From Rhizoctonia solani (lineage: Eukaryota; Basidiomycota; Agaricomycetes; Cantharellales; Ceratobasidiaceae), in the NCBI RefSeq assembly GCF_016906535.1, contig NC_057382.1, positions 186,001 to 250,000 on the forward strand: a DNA stretch of 64,000 nucleotides, in the 5' to 3' direction. Position 1 is the stretch's first letter. Each line of letters starts with the position of its first letter. The notes under the pieces were generated by a model. The model did not search any database, was not told where the DNA came from, and saw only the letters and a program-made list of their open reading frames with translations. Made by a program: the position numbers and the translations under genes. Below are positions 45,501 to 57,049 of this stretch, piece by piece.

Positions 45501-45989
45501 TACTGGATTCAGAAGTGGGATCAGGGAGGGACGCAAGGTTCGCGCCTCTCATTTCTTATCTTTTGTGTATATTCTAATGACAATGCAGAGTGTCGCTATG
45601 GGATTTTATGATGGTCTTACAGACATAGTGAGGGAGCCTGTGGACGGGTTTAAAAAACATGTACGATTCAATAATTTAGCCACCCAGATTGCCACTAAGT
45701 AAATCTGACACAGGGAGTAATCGGTGGCGCAGGAGGTCTCATCATTGGCTGTAAGCTGCCTCCTTCTGGCTCTTTTCCTATCTGTTTCTCACTTGATCTC
45801 CTTTCAGTAACTAATGCCGTTGTTAAACCTACTGCTGGAGTGATAGGATTGCTTTCTCAACCAGTTGAAGGGACGATCCAAAGCGTTCGCTCTTCAATGG
45901 CAAAACCCGCCAAAGAACGTCATGCGACGCGGTACGCTCAGGGCGTTGGGCATTCAAGAGTAGTAGCGAGGCCGAACGAGAGGCGGTAG
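42544..45989 (+). CDS. sterol 3-beta-glucosyltransferase-like protein, copy UGT-4 (frameshifted C-terminus)
   Basis: Fourth paralogue. Exons: 42544-42830, 42901-43097, 43157-43395, 43448-43601, 43657-43780, 43884-44044, 44099-44198, 44256-44296, 44352-44596, 44669-44827, 44892-44950, 45012-45139, 45200-45361, 45401-45537, 45589-45660, 45714-45750, 45808-45989 (827 residues). Motifs: MNVNIMIVGSRG, GDVQPYLALGKQL, PHDWLFERVSAVVHHGGAG running directly into TAAIGLRCGKPTIVVPFFGDQ, because the intron found there in copies 1-3 is missing. In the last exon the frame ends at TAG 45987-45989. Shifting one base near 45941-45960 restores the family ending (SSSEAEREAVVHAFEEKR, Lys-rich tail) with a stop at 46043-46045. 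About 25 residues of the non-catalytic tail are affected, so the enzyme may still work. Confidence 0.82.
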
Positions 45990-46045
45990 TTCATGCATTC
46001 GAAGAAAAGAGGAGTCGATCAAAGGGAAAGCAGAGGGCTACTTGA

Positions 46046-46355
46046 TAGACTTGTATGATGGGGATCGATGTTGTTGTTTTGCAGGTCTTCTTACCTTGGG
46101 GATATTGCGTTATTTACTAGCTGTGAAACTATAAATACTGTAATCGACCGTTCATAGTTGTGTGTATACGTGCGAATATGAATTCGATCAGACCAGTCAA
46201 TGCAGTTAGGATAAACATATGCGAGAAACAATACAGTGACCATGTGTCAAACAAACAACAAACAGAAAATAATCGGTACGAAAGCGGTCGTCAAAAAATC
46301 ATTCCAGAAAGTGGTATATACGTGGTGAATCGTCTCTCCCTGGGCCCCATGTCGT
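46046..46355. other. intergenic between convergent UGT-4 and TAF12
   Basis: 310 bp between two gene 3' ends; AT-rich, no gene seen. Confidence 0.6.
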
Positions 46356-49300
46356 CTAATCCTTACCCATCCCACGGGCATTCTGCACAGCCGCAACTCG
46401 TGCGGTCCGCAAACTCGCAGCGGCCTCGGGGTTGAGTTTCTTCTTCTTGCTCTTATCCGTGCCACCGACGTTCTTGGGCTTTACTTCGACGGCCGGTCGA
46501 GAGAGCGCACCTCGGATCTCATCAGACGCGAAACCTGGGATTCGGATATTGTGGTTACGCTCTGCAAGATTGTTAGACCTGGGCTAAGTGTGGTTTACAG
46601 TGGGACGCACCAAGATGCAATTGTATATCTCTCGGTTCGACTTGATCTGATCCTCGATGTTTCGCTATCCGACAAGCAAAATGCATTACGGAATCTATGA
46701 ATTCGTCCGCCCTGGCAAGCAAATACTGGATGTTGATCCCAGTCAGTAATGTGCTATGTAGACCAGGCAAGAATTACTCACACTCTCCATTTCGTAATCG
46801 ACCGTCACCCTGGGATCCAGCTCAGCAACCAAGTCTTGTATCGTTCGTTTCCCGGGCTGCCCAACACCCGGTTCACTCATTGATCCAACCTTCTTAGCCG
46901 CAACACTCGCACCCGCATCTTCCTTCTCCTCAGCCTCCGCATCGCCAATCCCGAGCCCTAGCGCTTCATCGCCTGCTCCAAATCGCAGCAGCTGGCTGGG
47001 AGTGCCCAGAACTGGGCCTCCAGCAAGACCCTGGGAGAGCGTTGGACGTGCGCCCATTCGAAAAGAACCAAAGGTTTTCAGATTTTTGGGAACCGGCCAC
47101 GTTTGGGGCCCCGGATTCGTAACGTTCAAAGTATGCGGGGAAGAAGGAGCTACCGTCCCAGGTGCACTCTCGCCATTTGTTTGGAAAGTCGAACTGGCTT
47201 CGTCGGCCTGTGAGACATTATTAATCTGCGCCATGGAAGGATCGCTGGTCGTTCGAGTCTGGGAGGAGGACGTGGCTGGCGCTTCTGCATTGCCTGATAA
47301 GCTCGGACCGGAGGGTGGTGGCTGCAACGTCGAAGGGCCCGCTTGTGGCTGTTGTGGTTGAGAGAGCGTTGGCTGGGGCACCTGGACAGGGGTTTGAGGT
47401 TGGATTTGAGGCTGGCCTGATAACGCAGCTGAACTTGGCTGGGTTTGAGGCAGAGTTGGCGGTTGTTGCGACTGCTGAGGAACTTGCACGGGAGCTTGAG
47501 GTTGTGGCTGTTGTTGCGGTTGAGTTTGTGGTTGCTGTTGAGGGGGTTGAGATTGAGCCTGCGCTGGAATTTGCGATTGACTCGCTCCTGGCATGCCCAC
47601 CACCTGCGCCTGCGCCTGTGCTTGAGCAGCCTGTTGTGCACGAATACGCTCCTGCTGTTGCTGCTGAAACCTGGCCATGAGTGCTCGCGCGACGTTAAGT
47701 ATATAGGCCTCGTCAGCACGACCCTGGCTTCGAGCAATGGTCCTGGCGCGCTCCAAAATGGCGGCTTGCACTTGCTTATTCACCGGCTGTAGCGTCTGTC
47801 CGTTTTGCTGAGGAGCTGTGCCATTCGACTGCTGATGGACGCCGTTTACTTGAGCACCGGTCGCCTGCTGGTTGATTCCGTTCGCCTGAATGACGCCATT
47901 CGTTTGCGTCCCGTTGGCCTGCGCTCCTTGTTGGAGGCCATTTACTTGGCCACCATTCACATTGTTTGCCTGCTGGGGTTGCTGCGCCAATTCGTTTGGT
48001 GGCAAAGTAAGAGTACCAGGCGGAGCTTTGCGCTTGATTCCGATTACTTGATTTGGGGGTGCAGGAGAGCCTTGGGTTTGAGCCTGGATGTGGGGCTGGT
48101 TCTGGATGTGGGGCTGTTGTAGATGCGATGGCTGGTTCAAATGGGAATGATTCTGACCCGCCTGGAGCTGCTGCGACTGAAGATGTAGTTGTTGGGGGGT
48201 CGGGAGATGATTCATTGGCTGGGGCGGGTTTTGTTGTACTTGAGCATGCGGTTGCATATGGCCATGAAGATTCTGGTTCAACGTCACATTCTGCCCCAGG
48301 TGAGGACTTTGGGAATTCACGTTCTGAAGATGCGATGGTTGGGCCTGGAGGTGCGGGTTGACACTCTAAACTAGGAATACGAATCATTTATTGCTTACCG
48401 GTTGTGGTGGGGTTGCGTTCATCATAGCAGGGCTATTCGGGAAAGAGCTGCCGGTGGCCTACAATCGCAACAAGGGCTCTGGTCAGACATTACATGGTTT
48501 ACACGGGTCCCGTTTGAAGAACACTCAATCCGGGACGAAACCAAGTACTCACCTGAACCTGAGGTGACCCCTGCACCTGACGCTGTAGCTGATTCGGAAT
48601 TGGTTTTCCGTTACTCTTTGCTACCATTCCGATGAGAGTCTTGAGCTACATAAAAAGATTAATTGACGAAGTTCCAGTTTCGATGTCCAACTTGCCTGTG
48701 CCAATTGCTGTGCATTAAGGTGACCGGACTTGGCAAGGGCGAGAATTTGCGGTAGATGTGGAGCAACCGCCGCAGTGACAGCAAGAGATTGTGTTGGTCC
48801 AGCATGTTCGGTCAGCTGCAAGAGACCTGCGAGCTTCGCCTGCGATACGGCGAGTTGTTCCGGTGTTACCTCTGAGGAGGCGGGGGTTAGCGCGAAGTTA
48901 GTGCTAGGGCCGGCGCCATTATTGAGCATCGCCTGGTTTTGCTGTCGTTGCTGGCCTTGTGGTTGGGCCTGGTTCTGCGCCTGCAATTGGGCTTGACTTT
49001 GCGCTTGTGCTTGAGCCTGTGCTTGTGCTTGAGCCTGTGCATGTGCTTGAGCCTGTGCTTGAGCCTGAGCCTGCGCCTGAGCCTGCGCCTGCGCCTGAGC
49101 CTGAGCCTGGGCTTGAGCTTGGGCTTGTTGAGCTTGCTGGGCTTGTTGAGCCTGTTGAACCTGCTGGGCTTGTTGTGCTTGCTGAGCTTGCGCTTGAGCT
49201 TGCGCTTGGGCCTGTGCCTGAGCTTGAGCATGTGCGCGGGCTTGAGCTTGTCGGACCTGGATTTGCTGCAATTGTAACCTCGCCGCCTGTGCTTGCGCAT

Positions 49301-49511
49301 TCTGCGCACCCATGCCCATCATGGCCATATTCGCATAAGCCTGTTGCGGCGGCTGTGGAGCATGAAAGCCCATCTGCGCATTGTACGCTCCGGGAAATCC
49401 GAGTGCATTGTGCATCCCAGGGTTTATATGTGTATTCGCGCCATTAGGAAATAGGTTTCCTCCGAGGTGCGGATGTTGTACATGATGTTGTTGGCCAGGC
49501 TGATTAGACAT
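46356..49511 (-). CDS. TAF12: TAF12, TFIID/SAGA histone-fold subunit
   Basis: Subunit shared by TFIID and SAGA in the nucleus; its H2B-like histone fold pairs with TAF4 or Ada1. Exons (minus): 49511-48696, 48645-48553, 48458-48399, 48365-46782, 46725-46611, 46561-46356; sum 2874 nt, 957 residues. The histone fold is C-terminal: [20 protein letters not shown], then [38 protein letters not shown], then [18 protein letters not shown] Lys-rich tail follows ([20 protein letters not shown]). The N-terminal ~800 residues are low-complexity, with a long Ala-Gln repeat and Gln/Pro/Asn-rich blocks, making it much longer than animal TAF12. The first intron has a GC donor (GCAAGT at 48695) and the third is only ~33 nt. 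The ATG at 49511 is the first in frame. Confidence 0.92.
48945..49300 (-). repeat. Ala-Gln coding repeat in TAF12
   Basis: GCNCAG-type hexamer array encoding about 60 near-perfect Ala-Gln pairs with some QQA units. Both strands and other frames stay open, which produces spurious Leu-rich frames on the plus strand. Likely length-variable. Confidence 0.9.
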
Positions 49512-50445
49512 GAGTGGATTTCTTCGAAGATTAGGTCAGAGAGTACAAAAAGTCATTCATCGAGATCACTCACCGAGAATCCGCGCGTGAAAGGAGGCGC
49601 TATAGTATGTGTGGCCGTGCTCGATCAGAGTAGTATTCTGTGAGAAAAAATAGATATTTTCAATAATCGGGATACATATTCCTCGTCCGCACACTTGCCA
49701 GCAGCGTTGGCCGAGTGATGAAAATATGAATCGAGGCGTACGAATAGGCAAGTCCAGCTGTTGGTCGACGTCGGTCGAAGACCCAAGAATCACATCACAT
49801 CACGTGGCAACGAGTTATCTTATCTGCCGGCGCCTAACACTGATTTACGCGCCCAAAAACAGCCAGTCGTTCAACTATTAAGAGAGAGTTTGGGCTCAGT
49901 GCTGAGGTTTAAGTTATCTTCCACAATCACTCATGTAGCTTCAGATACTACCTTCATAGCGGATGCCCATAAATAAACTAGGATGTAGCGCGCCTGGCGC
50001 TCATTTTTTTCAAATCAAATCCAATAAATGCTCAATGTTTTGATCTTCAACCATGTATACACTTATGGGTCGTATGAGATATACCCTCGTTTAGATGAGA
50101 TTAACCCAACGAATTAATTGATTGACAATCTGTTATACCGCTAGTCCTTGGGCTTGACCCGGCATTCTCAACGAAATCGTCTATTTCTCCAAAGGACCAC
50201 TTAACTCCAGAGCGCTCTGGAGCGTTCCGGAGATCTTCAGAGGTATCTGGAGCAAACTTCTCTAGACATCTACAGGGTTCTCTGGAGTGTCCCATAGATA
50301 AGTCCCCTGATCGAAGAACCCTGGAGAACTCTGGAGGAAGTGGGAGTTTACTTGAGAAACTCGGTCAACCGGCAAGTATATTGGACGACCTGCATACACT
50401 ACGCTATAAAGTAGATGTACACATCCTTGTTAGAGTACTAATTAT
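49512..50445. other. intergenic, upstream of TAF12
   Basis: No gene recognised. Contains the TAF12 promoter (near 49512-49800) and the CTCCAGAG/CTCTGGAG cluster at 50205-50336. Confidence 0.55.
50205..50336. repeat. cluster of CTCCAGAG/CTCTGGAG motifs
   Basis: Starts with a perfect 18-bp palindrome, CTCCAGAGCGCTCTGGAG (50205-50222), followed by further TCTGGAG or CTGGAG strings near 50248, 50281, 50320 and 50330. Could form a hairpin or a multi-site binding region near the 3' end of the next gene. Confidence 0.5.
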
Positions 50446-51319
50446 CTAACAATAATAACATTTCTTCAGAAATATAGATAGCATTGAATTCTTATAAGCC
50501 ACCAAGCCACCCATGAACCTCTTCATTAGTTGAATGCCTGCCCCGGTCGGTCTGGTGATAGATTCCAGTCCATATGAGTAGTTGAATACTGGAACTTTTA
50601 CAGCAAGACAAATACTCACGTCTGATACAACAATGCCTCTCACCAATGGCTCTCTCGGATTAACTCCATTGATGACCACACGAGTCCCAATACCAATATG
50701 CTGCCCTCGGAGCCGGTCCGCCAGTCGGTCTATGGCATTAGTCTCGCTCCTCTCCTCACCAATCGCTCTGGAATAAGCACGCATGCGATAGTGATGAATG
50801 ACACTTCGACCCAACTCTCTCATTTGATCGAGTTCATCCATACTCAATACTAATTCATTTCTCAGATACATGCGGAATATCTGGGAGACGATCGGACGAA
50901 GTACGAATGCGTAGCGAGGTACGTCCTGTGGTCGAAGCTCCCGCCAAATCCGAAGGAAAGATACCACCAGTGCACGAAGCTGGTGTGCATCTTGACGAGG
51001 TTGCTCTCGAACTTGGTTATTGGAAAAGCGAAAGGCGGTGGTGGATAAAAGACCGTAGTCCGGACCTGGGTCAGTTTGTTGGCTATAGGCAGTCGTATCT
51101 CTTGATAATGGCCGTTCTAGAAGAAAGGGGTGAGGGCATAAAAGATCTTTTGTCGTCCATTTCTGCGTGATAGTCGCGCGACCATCTGAAGATGCTACCC
51201 GTCCGCTCTGAAGGGCTGCAATTAGCATTACTACCACTGAAACTGATCTCTACCAACCCACCATGAATATTTATCCGGATGAACGTGGAGGAAGAATGCA
51301 AGGCCAGCTGATCCACCAT
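50446..51319 (-). CDS. protein of unknown function
   Basis: I do not recognise the family. The ATG at 51319 begins MVDQLALHSSSTFIRINIH. A 46-nt intron (51216-51261, GTGGGT...GCAG) keeps phase and joins ALQSGRVASSDGRATITQKW. The middle is helical and charged: LRALVVSFLRIWRELRPQDV, FVLRPIVSQIFRMYLRNELV, MDELDQMRELGRSVIHHYRM. Then comes a short Gly/Val segment (IGIGTRVVINGVNPREPLV). The frame can run to 50446, or a 31-nt intron at 50589-50619 would end it at 50526-50528. No signal peptide or membrane segment is evident. Splice phases and coding-like composition support a real gene. Confidence 0.5.
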
Positions 51320-51808
51320 ACCCCTGAGTCAATGCTCTCGGACCGACGCTGAGTCACGTATATATAGGGGAAGAACAAATCACGTGTTTTCCGAACCGTT
51401 CGGTACCGAAGATACTGCTAACAAACATATCCCGCAACAGGCGAGCCTGCACAAACAAACAAAAATGACCGTGTATCAAGCCAAATACATTCTTATGCAC
51501 GGAATCAATGGTGTTTCTGTCTATCTAAATTTGGAATATAACTATAGTCGGTGGCAAACATGACCTGCCAGGTATGTCATTTAGATGTCTTTAGATTGAC
51601 GTGGACAAAAATATCATGCCCGCCATGGTGATTCTTGTCATTCAGTGTCACCGAGTCCGCGCACGTTCGGTCATATATCGGCATCCATCATTTTACAACT
51701 ATCGACCTATATATGCACTTCGCGAGACAAACATGCGAATTCATCCATGAAATTTATTATTACATATCGGTAAATCTTCACATTATTCGATAAACATACA
51801 AACTATTT
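51320..51808. other. intergenic
   Basis: Upstream region of the unknown gene and downstream region of the mucin-like gene. No gene or clear element seen. Confidence 0.5.
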
Positions 51809-54234
51809 TCAGAGACGGGGTTCAGTCATCCCACTTTCAACGGCGACTGGCGACCCTACCAACATATTCCCAGAACTCTGTTTCTTGCGCCTCCAACGAA
51901 TTGCCAGTATCAATGCGGTAAGTAGGAGCGCCACCCCAACCACTCCACCAATTACACCCCCAGCAATCGCACCCTTGTTTACATGGTTACTTTCTACTTC
52001 AACAGGTGTAGGTGTGGGCGTAGTCAAAGCAACTAAAAGTGTAGACTTAATTAATCAACCTGGACAAGAATTTGGTGAAGACGTACTCGAGTTGGCGTTC
52101 GGAGTTAATGTGGCCCCTTGATTTCTGAGGCTCAATTGCGAATTTGTCGGGTCCACTATCACCGTAGTCGGATTTAATACGGTATATAATTGACTGAAAA
52201 CCAAGAGTCAGACCTCAACGTACTTCGAGTGAGAACAACAACTTACGTGACAGTTTCGCCTTCCTCAGTAACGGTGGACTTCCTAAGCTTCGTAGTCTCC
52301 GATATCACAACGACAGTGGTTGGGGTCGGGGTAAGGGTAAACACATCCGTCACGGTGGCCGTAGTGACGGAAATATACGAAACCGTGGTCGGAACGGGGA
52401 CATACCAGGCCGTCTGTGTCACTGTTTCAATAGCCCTTGAAGTAGTTGTAGGTACATTTGGCACCGGAGCCAGGAGACTGCGGGTCAGCACTAAAGTTGT
52501 CGCTGGAGAACTCGATAAGCTGACTGCGGTAAAGATGGTGGTTGTGGGCAGTGGTGGAACAATCACGGTCCTGGTCACGGTTATATGCGAACTTAGATTT
52601 GAGATTGACAGCGTGCTCGAAGCTTTTGTCGGGTACATGATTGGAGAAGCATTGGTCGCCAAGGTCGGTTGGATGGGGGACAATGTCCCCATCTTAATCG
52701 TGGTTATGGTCGCATATTGTGTACTCAATGATACGAATACCGTTGATGTCGATGTTATTGTAGGTGTAGGTCTTACAATGATAGTATGAGTGATGGTAGT
52801 ATGGGTCAGAGTTAAAATTGAGGTTGATTCCGACGTTGCAGGCGAAGGAAAGGCTACTAGAGAACGAGTCAATGGTAGGAGTGATGAAAAAGTGGAGCTG
52901 GCTGTCGATGTCAAAGATACGGATCCTATCAATACTGTAGTGGTAGTAGTATCAGTTATTGTGTATTGAGGACCGGTGATCGCAGCCAATGAGGGGACAG
53001 TGACGCTTAATGGGACTACAACAGTAACTGTGCGCGTTGGGATGGGTCGGGTAGAAGTTGGCGATGGGGCCCCAGTTGCGTTAGGAGGCGAAACAATAAG
53101 TGAGCGAGTGAGCGTAAGTGGAGTAAGAGTCGTAGCAGTCGGTGACGCATGGGTAACTGTCCCCGTCTTTGTGGTCGTGAAAGTGCCATATAAGGTTATC
53201 ACTGTAATGTTTTGTGTAGGAATAAAGGACGTTGACAGGCTAGTAGGTGAAGCGTTGACGATTACTGTCTGCGTGACTGTAGGCCCCGAAGAATCGGTAA
53301 GCAGGCTGACATTCGTTTTTGGCGGAGATACAACAAGTGAACGAGTTAACGGCAAGGGTGTAGATGAGCTAGACAAAACATGCGTTGTAGTAGGTATGGT
53401 GAGGATAATCGTCTTCGTCACGGTTGAGCGGGTAGAATTCATAAACACAGTGCTAGTCGTGTTCCCGGATGAAGATGCGATCAAAGAACGAGTAACAGGT
53501 AGAGTAGTGGCACTGGGGGTGAACAATGTATGCGTGGCGGATAATATCCTGACTGAAGTGATAGTACCATATAAAGTAACTATAGTCACGTTTGGTGAAG
53601 GAATGGCTGAAACTGATAAGCTTCTAGTTGCATCACTAGATACAGCAGTGACGATAGTTGTTCGTGTGACAATGGGCCGACTAGAGTTTGCTGACACCGC
53701 AGTAATTGTATCTGGAGTAGAGACAACCAGAGAACGAGTAAGCGGTATATTGGAGGTGTTTTCGTGAGTTGTGTACAAGGCTCCCGTTAATATGGCAGTT
53801 GTAGTCGGGTAGAGAGTACTTAAAGTCATGAAAGGCGTTGGAGTTGTAAGATTAGTAGTGCCCGAAGGAGGGACAGCGACTATGACCGTTTGCGTAACGG
53901 TCGGCCTTATGAAATCTGACAAAGTGGAGGCAGTTTTATTCACAGAGGGGAGTGACGCTGAAGTCGTCGAAGTAGCCGAAGAAATAGGACATGTGACATA
54001 GACCACAGGACGCGTGATAATTGTTGTAAAAGTTTCGACAACTGACGCAGTACTGGTTGCCGTAGAGTCTGAGGAATGTATAGTACCTAAAAATGCATTG
54101 ATATAATTCTTTTAGGAAAAGAATACCATGCGCTCACCCGAAATTGAAGTTGGCGCGGGAAGGGCTCTCGTGAGAGTATAAGTTCTGACTGCATCAGTAT
54201 CTGTATAGATGGGAACACATGGTTGTCGCTCCAT
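51809..54234 (-). CDS. mucin-like Ser/Thr-rich single-pass membrane protein
   Basis: Predicted cell-surface glycoprotein. Four exons (54234-54138, 54086-52247, 52193-52060, 52032-51809) sum to 2295 nt (764 residues). Most of it is a Ser/Thr/Val/Pro ectodomain with about six diverged repeats of ~80 residues. Each holds a TRSLVVSPP-like and a RPTVTQTVIV-like block, separated by a segment ending LYGTITTV/TLYPTTTA-like. It should be heavily O-glycosylated. Near the C-terminus a Gly-rich transmembrane helix (AIAGGVIGGVVGVALLLTALILAI) is followed by RWRRKK and a ~25-residue cytosolic tail. This layout resembles fungal wall-stress sensors, but no WSC cysteine domain is seen. No signal peptide follows the ATG at 54234, so an upstream exon may be missing. 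Confidence 0.75.
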
Positions 54235-56461
54235 GATAAGCTCTCGACTAGGAGGTAAAGACAGTAGTAGCTTCAGGAGTATCTTCCGCTTTAAGTATGA
54301 GAAATGGGGATTTGACACTGGTGTGAATTTTTTTGGATGCAGGAACCTCTGTGCGGGGAGTGCGAGGCAATCTCCCGACGTCAACCTAGTACTATGGCAA
54401 ATCTATGTTTCGGCTGGAATATCCTCAAGCATTGATTAAGGATTACTTGGCAAAGTGCCTGGCTGTGGTCGAAAACGGTCAAAGAGATAATAGCTCAAGA
54501 GGTTTTTGGGCTCAATTGCAGCCATGAAACGAATTGAAAGTTCGCCTTAGATGGTACAAAGGTACGGCCTACGGCTCCCTTCAATACCTTGTGCGAGAAA
54601 GCAAATAATTAACTAAAGTTAGCCCTGTTTTGGGTGTGCCAACGGTGACGCCGAATAAGATTTTTAACCGGCGTAGGCCAGGTTTCAGAAGCTATATTCG
54701 CAAGTAGATTTGTGGCCCGAGACCGCCGTTTCCCGGCAATCAACATCCATTCTTCTCCCCTTCAATCCTCACGAGATGAGCTGTGGTCGGGAATCAAGAT
54801 AGTGAAATGAAATGAAGCTTACGCTTAGACAAGATTCACTTATAAACCTTGAAGCCCTGTACACCTGCACGTGATTCAATGGGCACATTTAGCGCGGCAA
54901 GCCCAATTTTCTATGTGGTTGGCAAAATTTAAACTTGAGCTTATGAGAAGATCTGGAGAAGATGGGACAGGTCATTGCTGAAACCTCCCAAAACCTTGTC
55001 AACATGCAATAGGCATTTGTAAGAGTTGAGCAATATGGTATCAGTCTAAATGTTTTCTGTCCAGAATATGAAGACTGGCTCAAGTCATACCAACACAGTT
55101 TGGGCCACCTCCCAGCATGAGAGTCAATCCTCAGTTTGTTTCATGGGTATGATCAAATAGCTCATAACAGGATTAGGAAATTAGGAGAAACGTTTCACTT
55201 TCAAATACCTATCAACCCAACATCAAGCTCTGATTTGGAACCGTGCGCATACAGTCAATGCCCCAACCCCCTATCCAATGTTCAGAGTAAGACTTGTTTG
55301 CGCAAATTTTTGCGTAACCAAGTATTGTAGTGAGTGCTGTCACACTTTATGAGCCACATTATTGCTGTAGGACAACAATCTAACGCTTGTTTCTGCTTGC
55401 AGGGACTGGGCACATCACAGACTTGCACCCCATAAAACTATTTGTAGGAGCCCGCACTTAGCTCTTCATAATTGATTGAGCTGCTTAGCTAAGCTGAAAG
55501 ATTGATGAGTAAGAGTTGGCGATATATCTACAACCAAACTCTACTATGCCCAAATCAAGACGCTGAGAAGAGCCCCGCTGTCTACCTAATGGACTACCAT
55601 ACCGGCTTTAAGGAAACGCGCGCAACAGTATTCTTTTCCCATAGTTGCTCTGTCCCTTTTTGTTATATTTCTTTGAGCAAATTCGATCATGGGACAGCAA
55701 GAAACTATAGGAGAAAGAAGTCAGGAGTCCGAATGATGAGCTGAAAAATATTAAACTTGTAGTAGTATAAAACCAGGTTGAATTCGAGTACTTTGTAGTA
55801 AGTTATATTTATTGTAATTCAGACTATCGCCGAACCTTTGGGCGCAGTCGTTGTAACCCGGTGTAGAATGACTGACATCATCATACATCTGAGAGTAACC
55901 ATCTAGTTAGTGAGAATTAGTACTATAATTTGCACCTGTTACGTTGAAATAATATGTGATTGCATCTACATAATTCAAGAAAATGTACAAACGAAGCTAA
56001 GGGGCGCTAGACCAAGAAGTGAAGATATCGGGTGTGCTTCGATACCAGCGACGATAGAGCCAAGCCCCTAACCCATCTGGGAAAGTGATCCAGATCTCTT
56101 GTCCTATCCATTGCCACAAATTTCGTACAGTAAGTCTCAACCAGAAATACAGGGAGTGGTTCCAAGTGTTGACTTTGTGCCATCCGGAATAGGGTTCAGT
56201 GTACTATGCCTCATCCTCCGAATAAAATCATGTGCTCGTGACTCTACAATGAGGCTAAACTTGCCCTTATCGCCCCATTGGCCAAGAAAGGCCCTCGTAC
56301 ATACAAGAGTACACCTGTAAATCACTACGATCATAACGCAAGTATCCAAAGATTGAGATGCGAATCTCACCCTATGTATAAATATATAAATATATATATG
56401 TAGATCAATATTACACACCAAAGCTACGCTAATAATAGAAAAGACGCCCAACAAAATACAA
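54235..56461. other. 2.2-kb intergenic region
   Basis: The first ~150 bp may contain an unrecognised 5' exon of the mucin-like gene. The rest has only short frames with no domain or consistent splicing. I see nothing else that can be supported. Confidence 0.5.
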
Positions 56462-57049
56462 TCATTCTGTGACAGGAACCTCAAAGAAGCCTTCTGCCAG
56501 AGTTCCAACCTCCCCGCCCAGCTTCTTCGTCGCCTCCTTGATCTCATCTACGACCTCTTTACTAATACTTGTGGGATCTCTCGCGTATATGTCCAACCCA
56601 GCAGGAGTGAATAACGTTTTTGAGAAGTAGGTTACCGCCCAACCTTGGTCGGGGTCGTATCCAAGGACCTGCCATTTGGACGTAGCAATCATTAGCCTAG
56701 TAGATGGATATAAGAATGGGAGCTATCGTATAAGATACAGAGCATACCAGCCTTTGCCCCTCCAGTGGTATGATACCGCGCTTACATACCCCTCAGGTGC
56801 GTCATGAGGAGTCGCAACCAGCGTGTCCACGCCGACAACTCGACTTTTTGGACTACCTGGAGAGCTACGTGATCGATATTCAACAACGTCATCAAACTTG
56901 ATGGTGGTTGACGATGGGGAGACGAGTAACGGAGAATATGTGATCGTTACATCTGATCGGCTCTGTACTACTGAATCAATATTACTTGCAGCCCGGGGCA
57001 GTAGGGAGAGGACCAACCTTCCACAGAGGTAACGTAGAAGAGACAACAT
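56462..57049 (-). CDS. small protein of unknown function, possible N-terminal signal
   Basis: Two exons (57049-56748, 56696-56462; 51-nt GT-AG intron) give 178 residues. The N-terminus MLSLLRYLCGRLVLSLLPRAAS is hydrophobic with Arg residues and could be a signal or mitochondrial targeting sequence. The middle is beta-rich (SDVTITYSPLLVS; FDDVVEYRSRSS; VSAVSYHWRGKGW) and exon 2 begins SKWQVLGYDPDQGWAVTYF, then TPAGLDIYARDPTSISKEVV, ending in a charged helix EEIKEATKKLG-like. The repeated W-x-V-x-x-Y pattern has a lipocalin-like feel, but I cannot assign a family. The precise phase match across the intron supports a real gene. Confidence 0.6.

Noticed and set aside
48939..49277. Leu-rich open frame on the plus strand
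   Set aside because: It is the antisense of the Ala-Gln repeat of TAF12.
52190..53767. Long Val-rich plus-strand frames
   Set aside because: Antisense shadows of the Ser/Thr-rich repeats; they have no splice or domain support.
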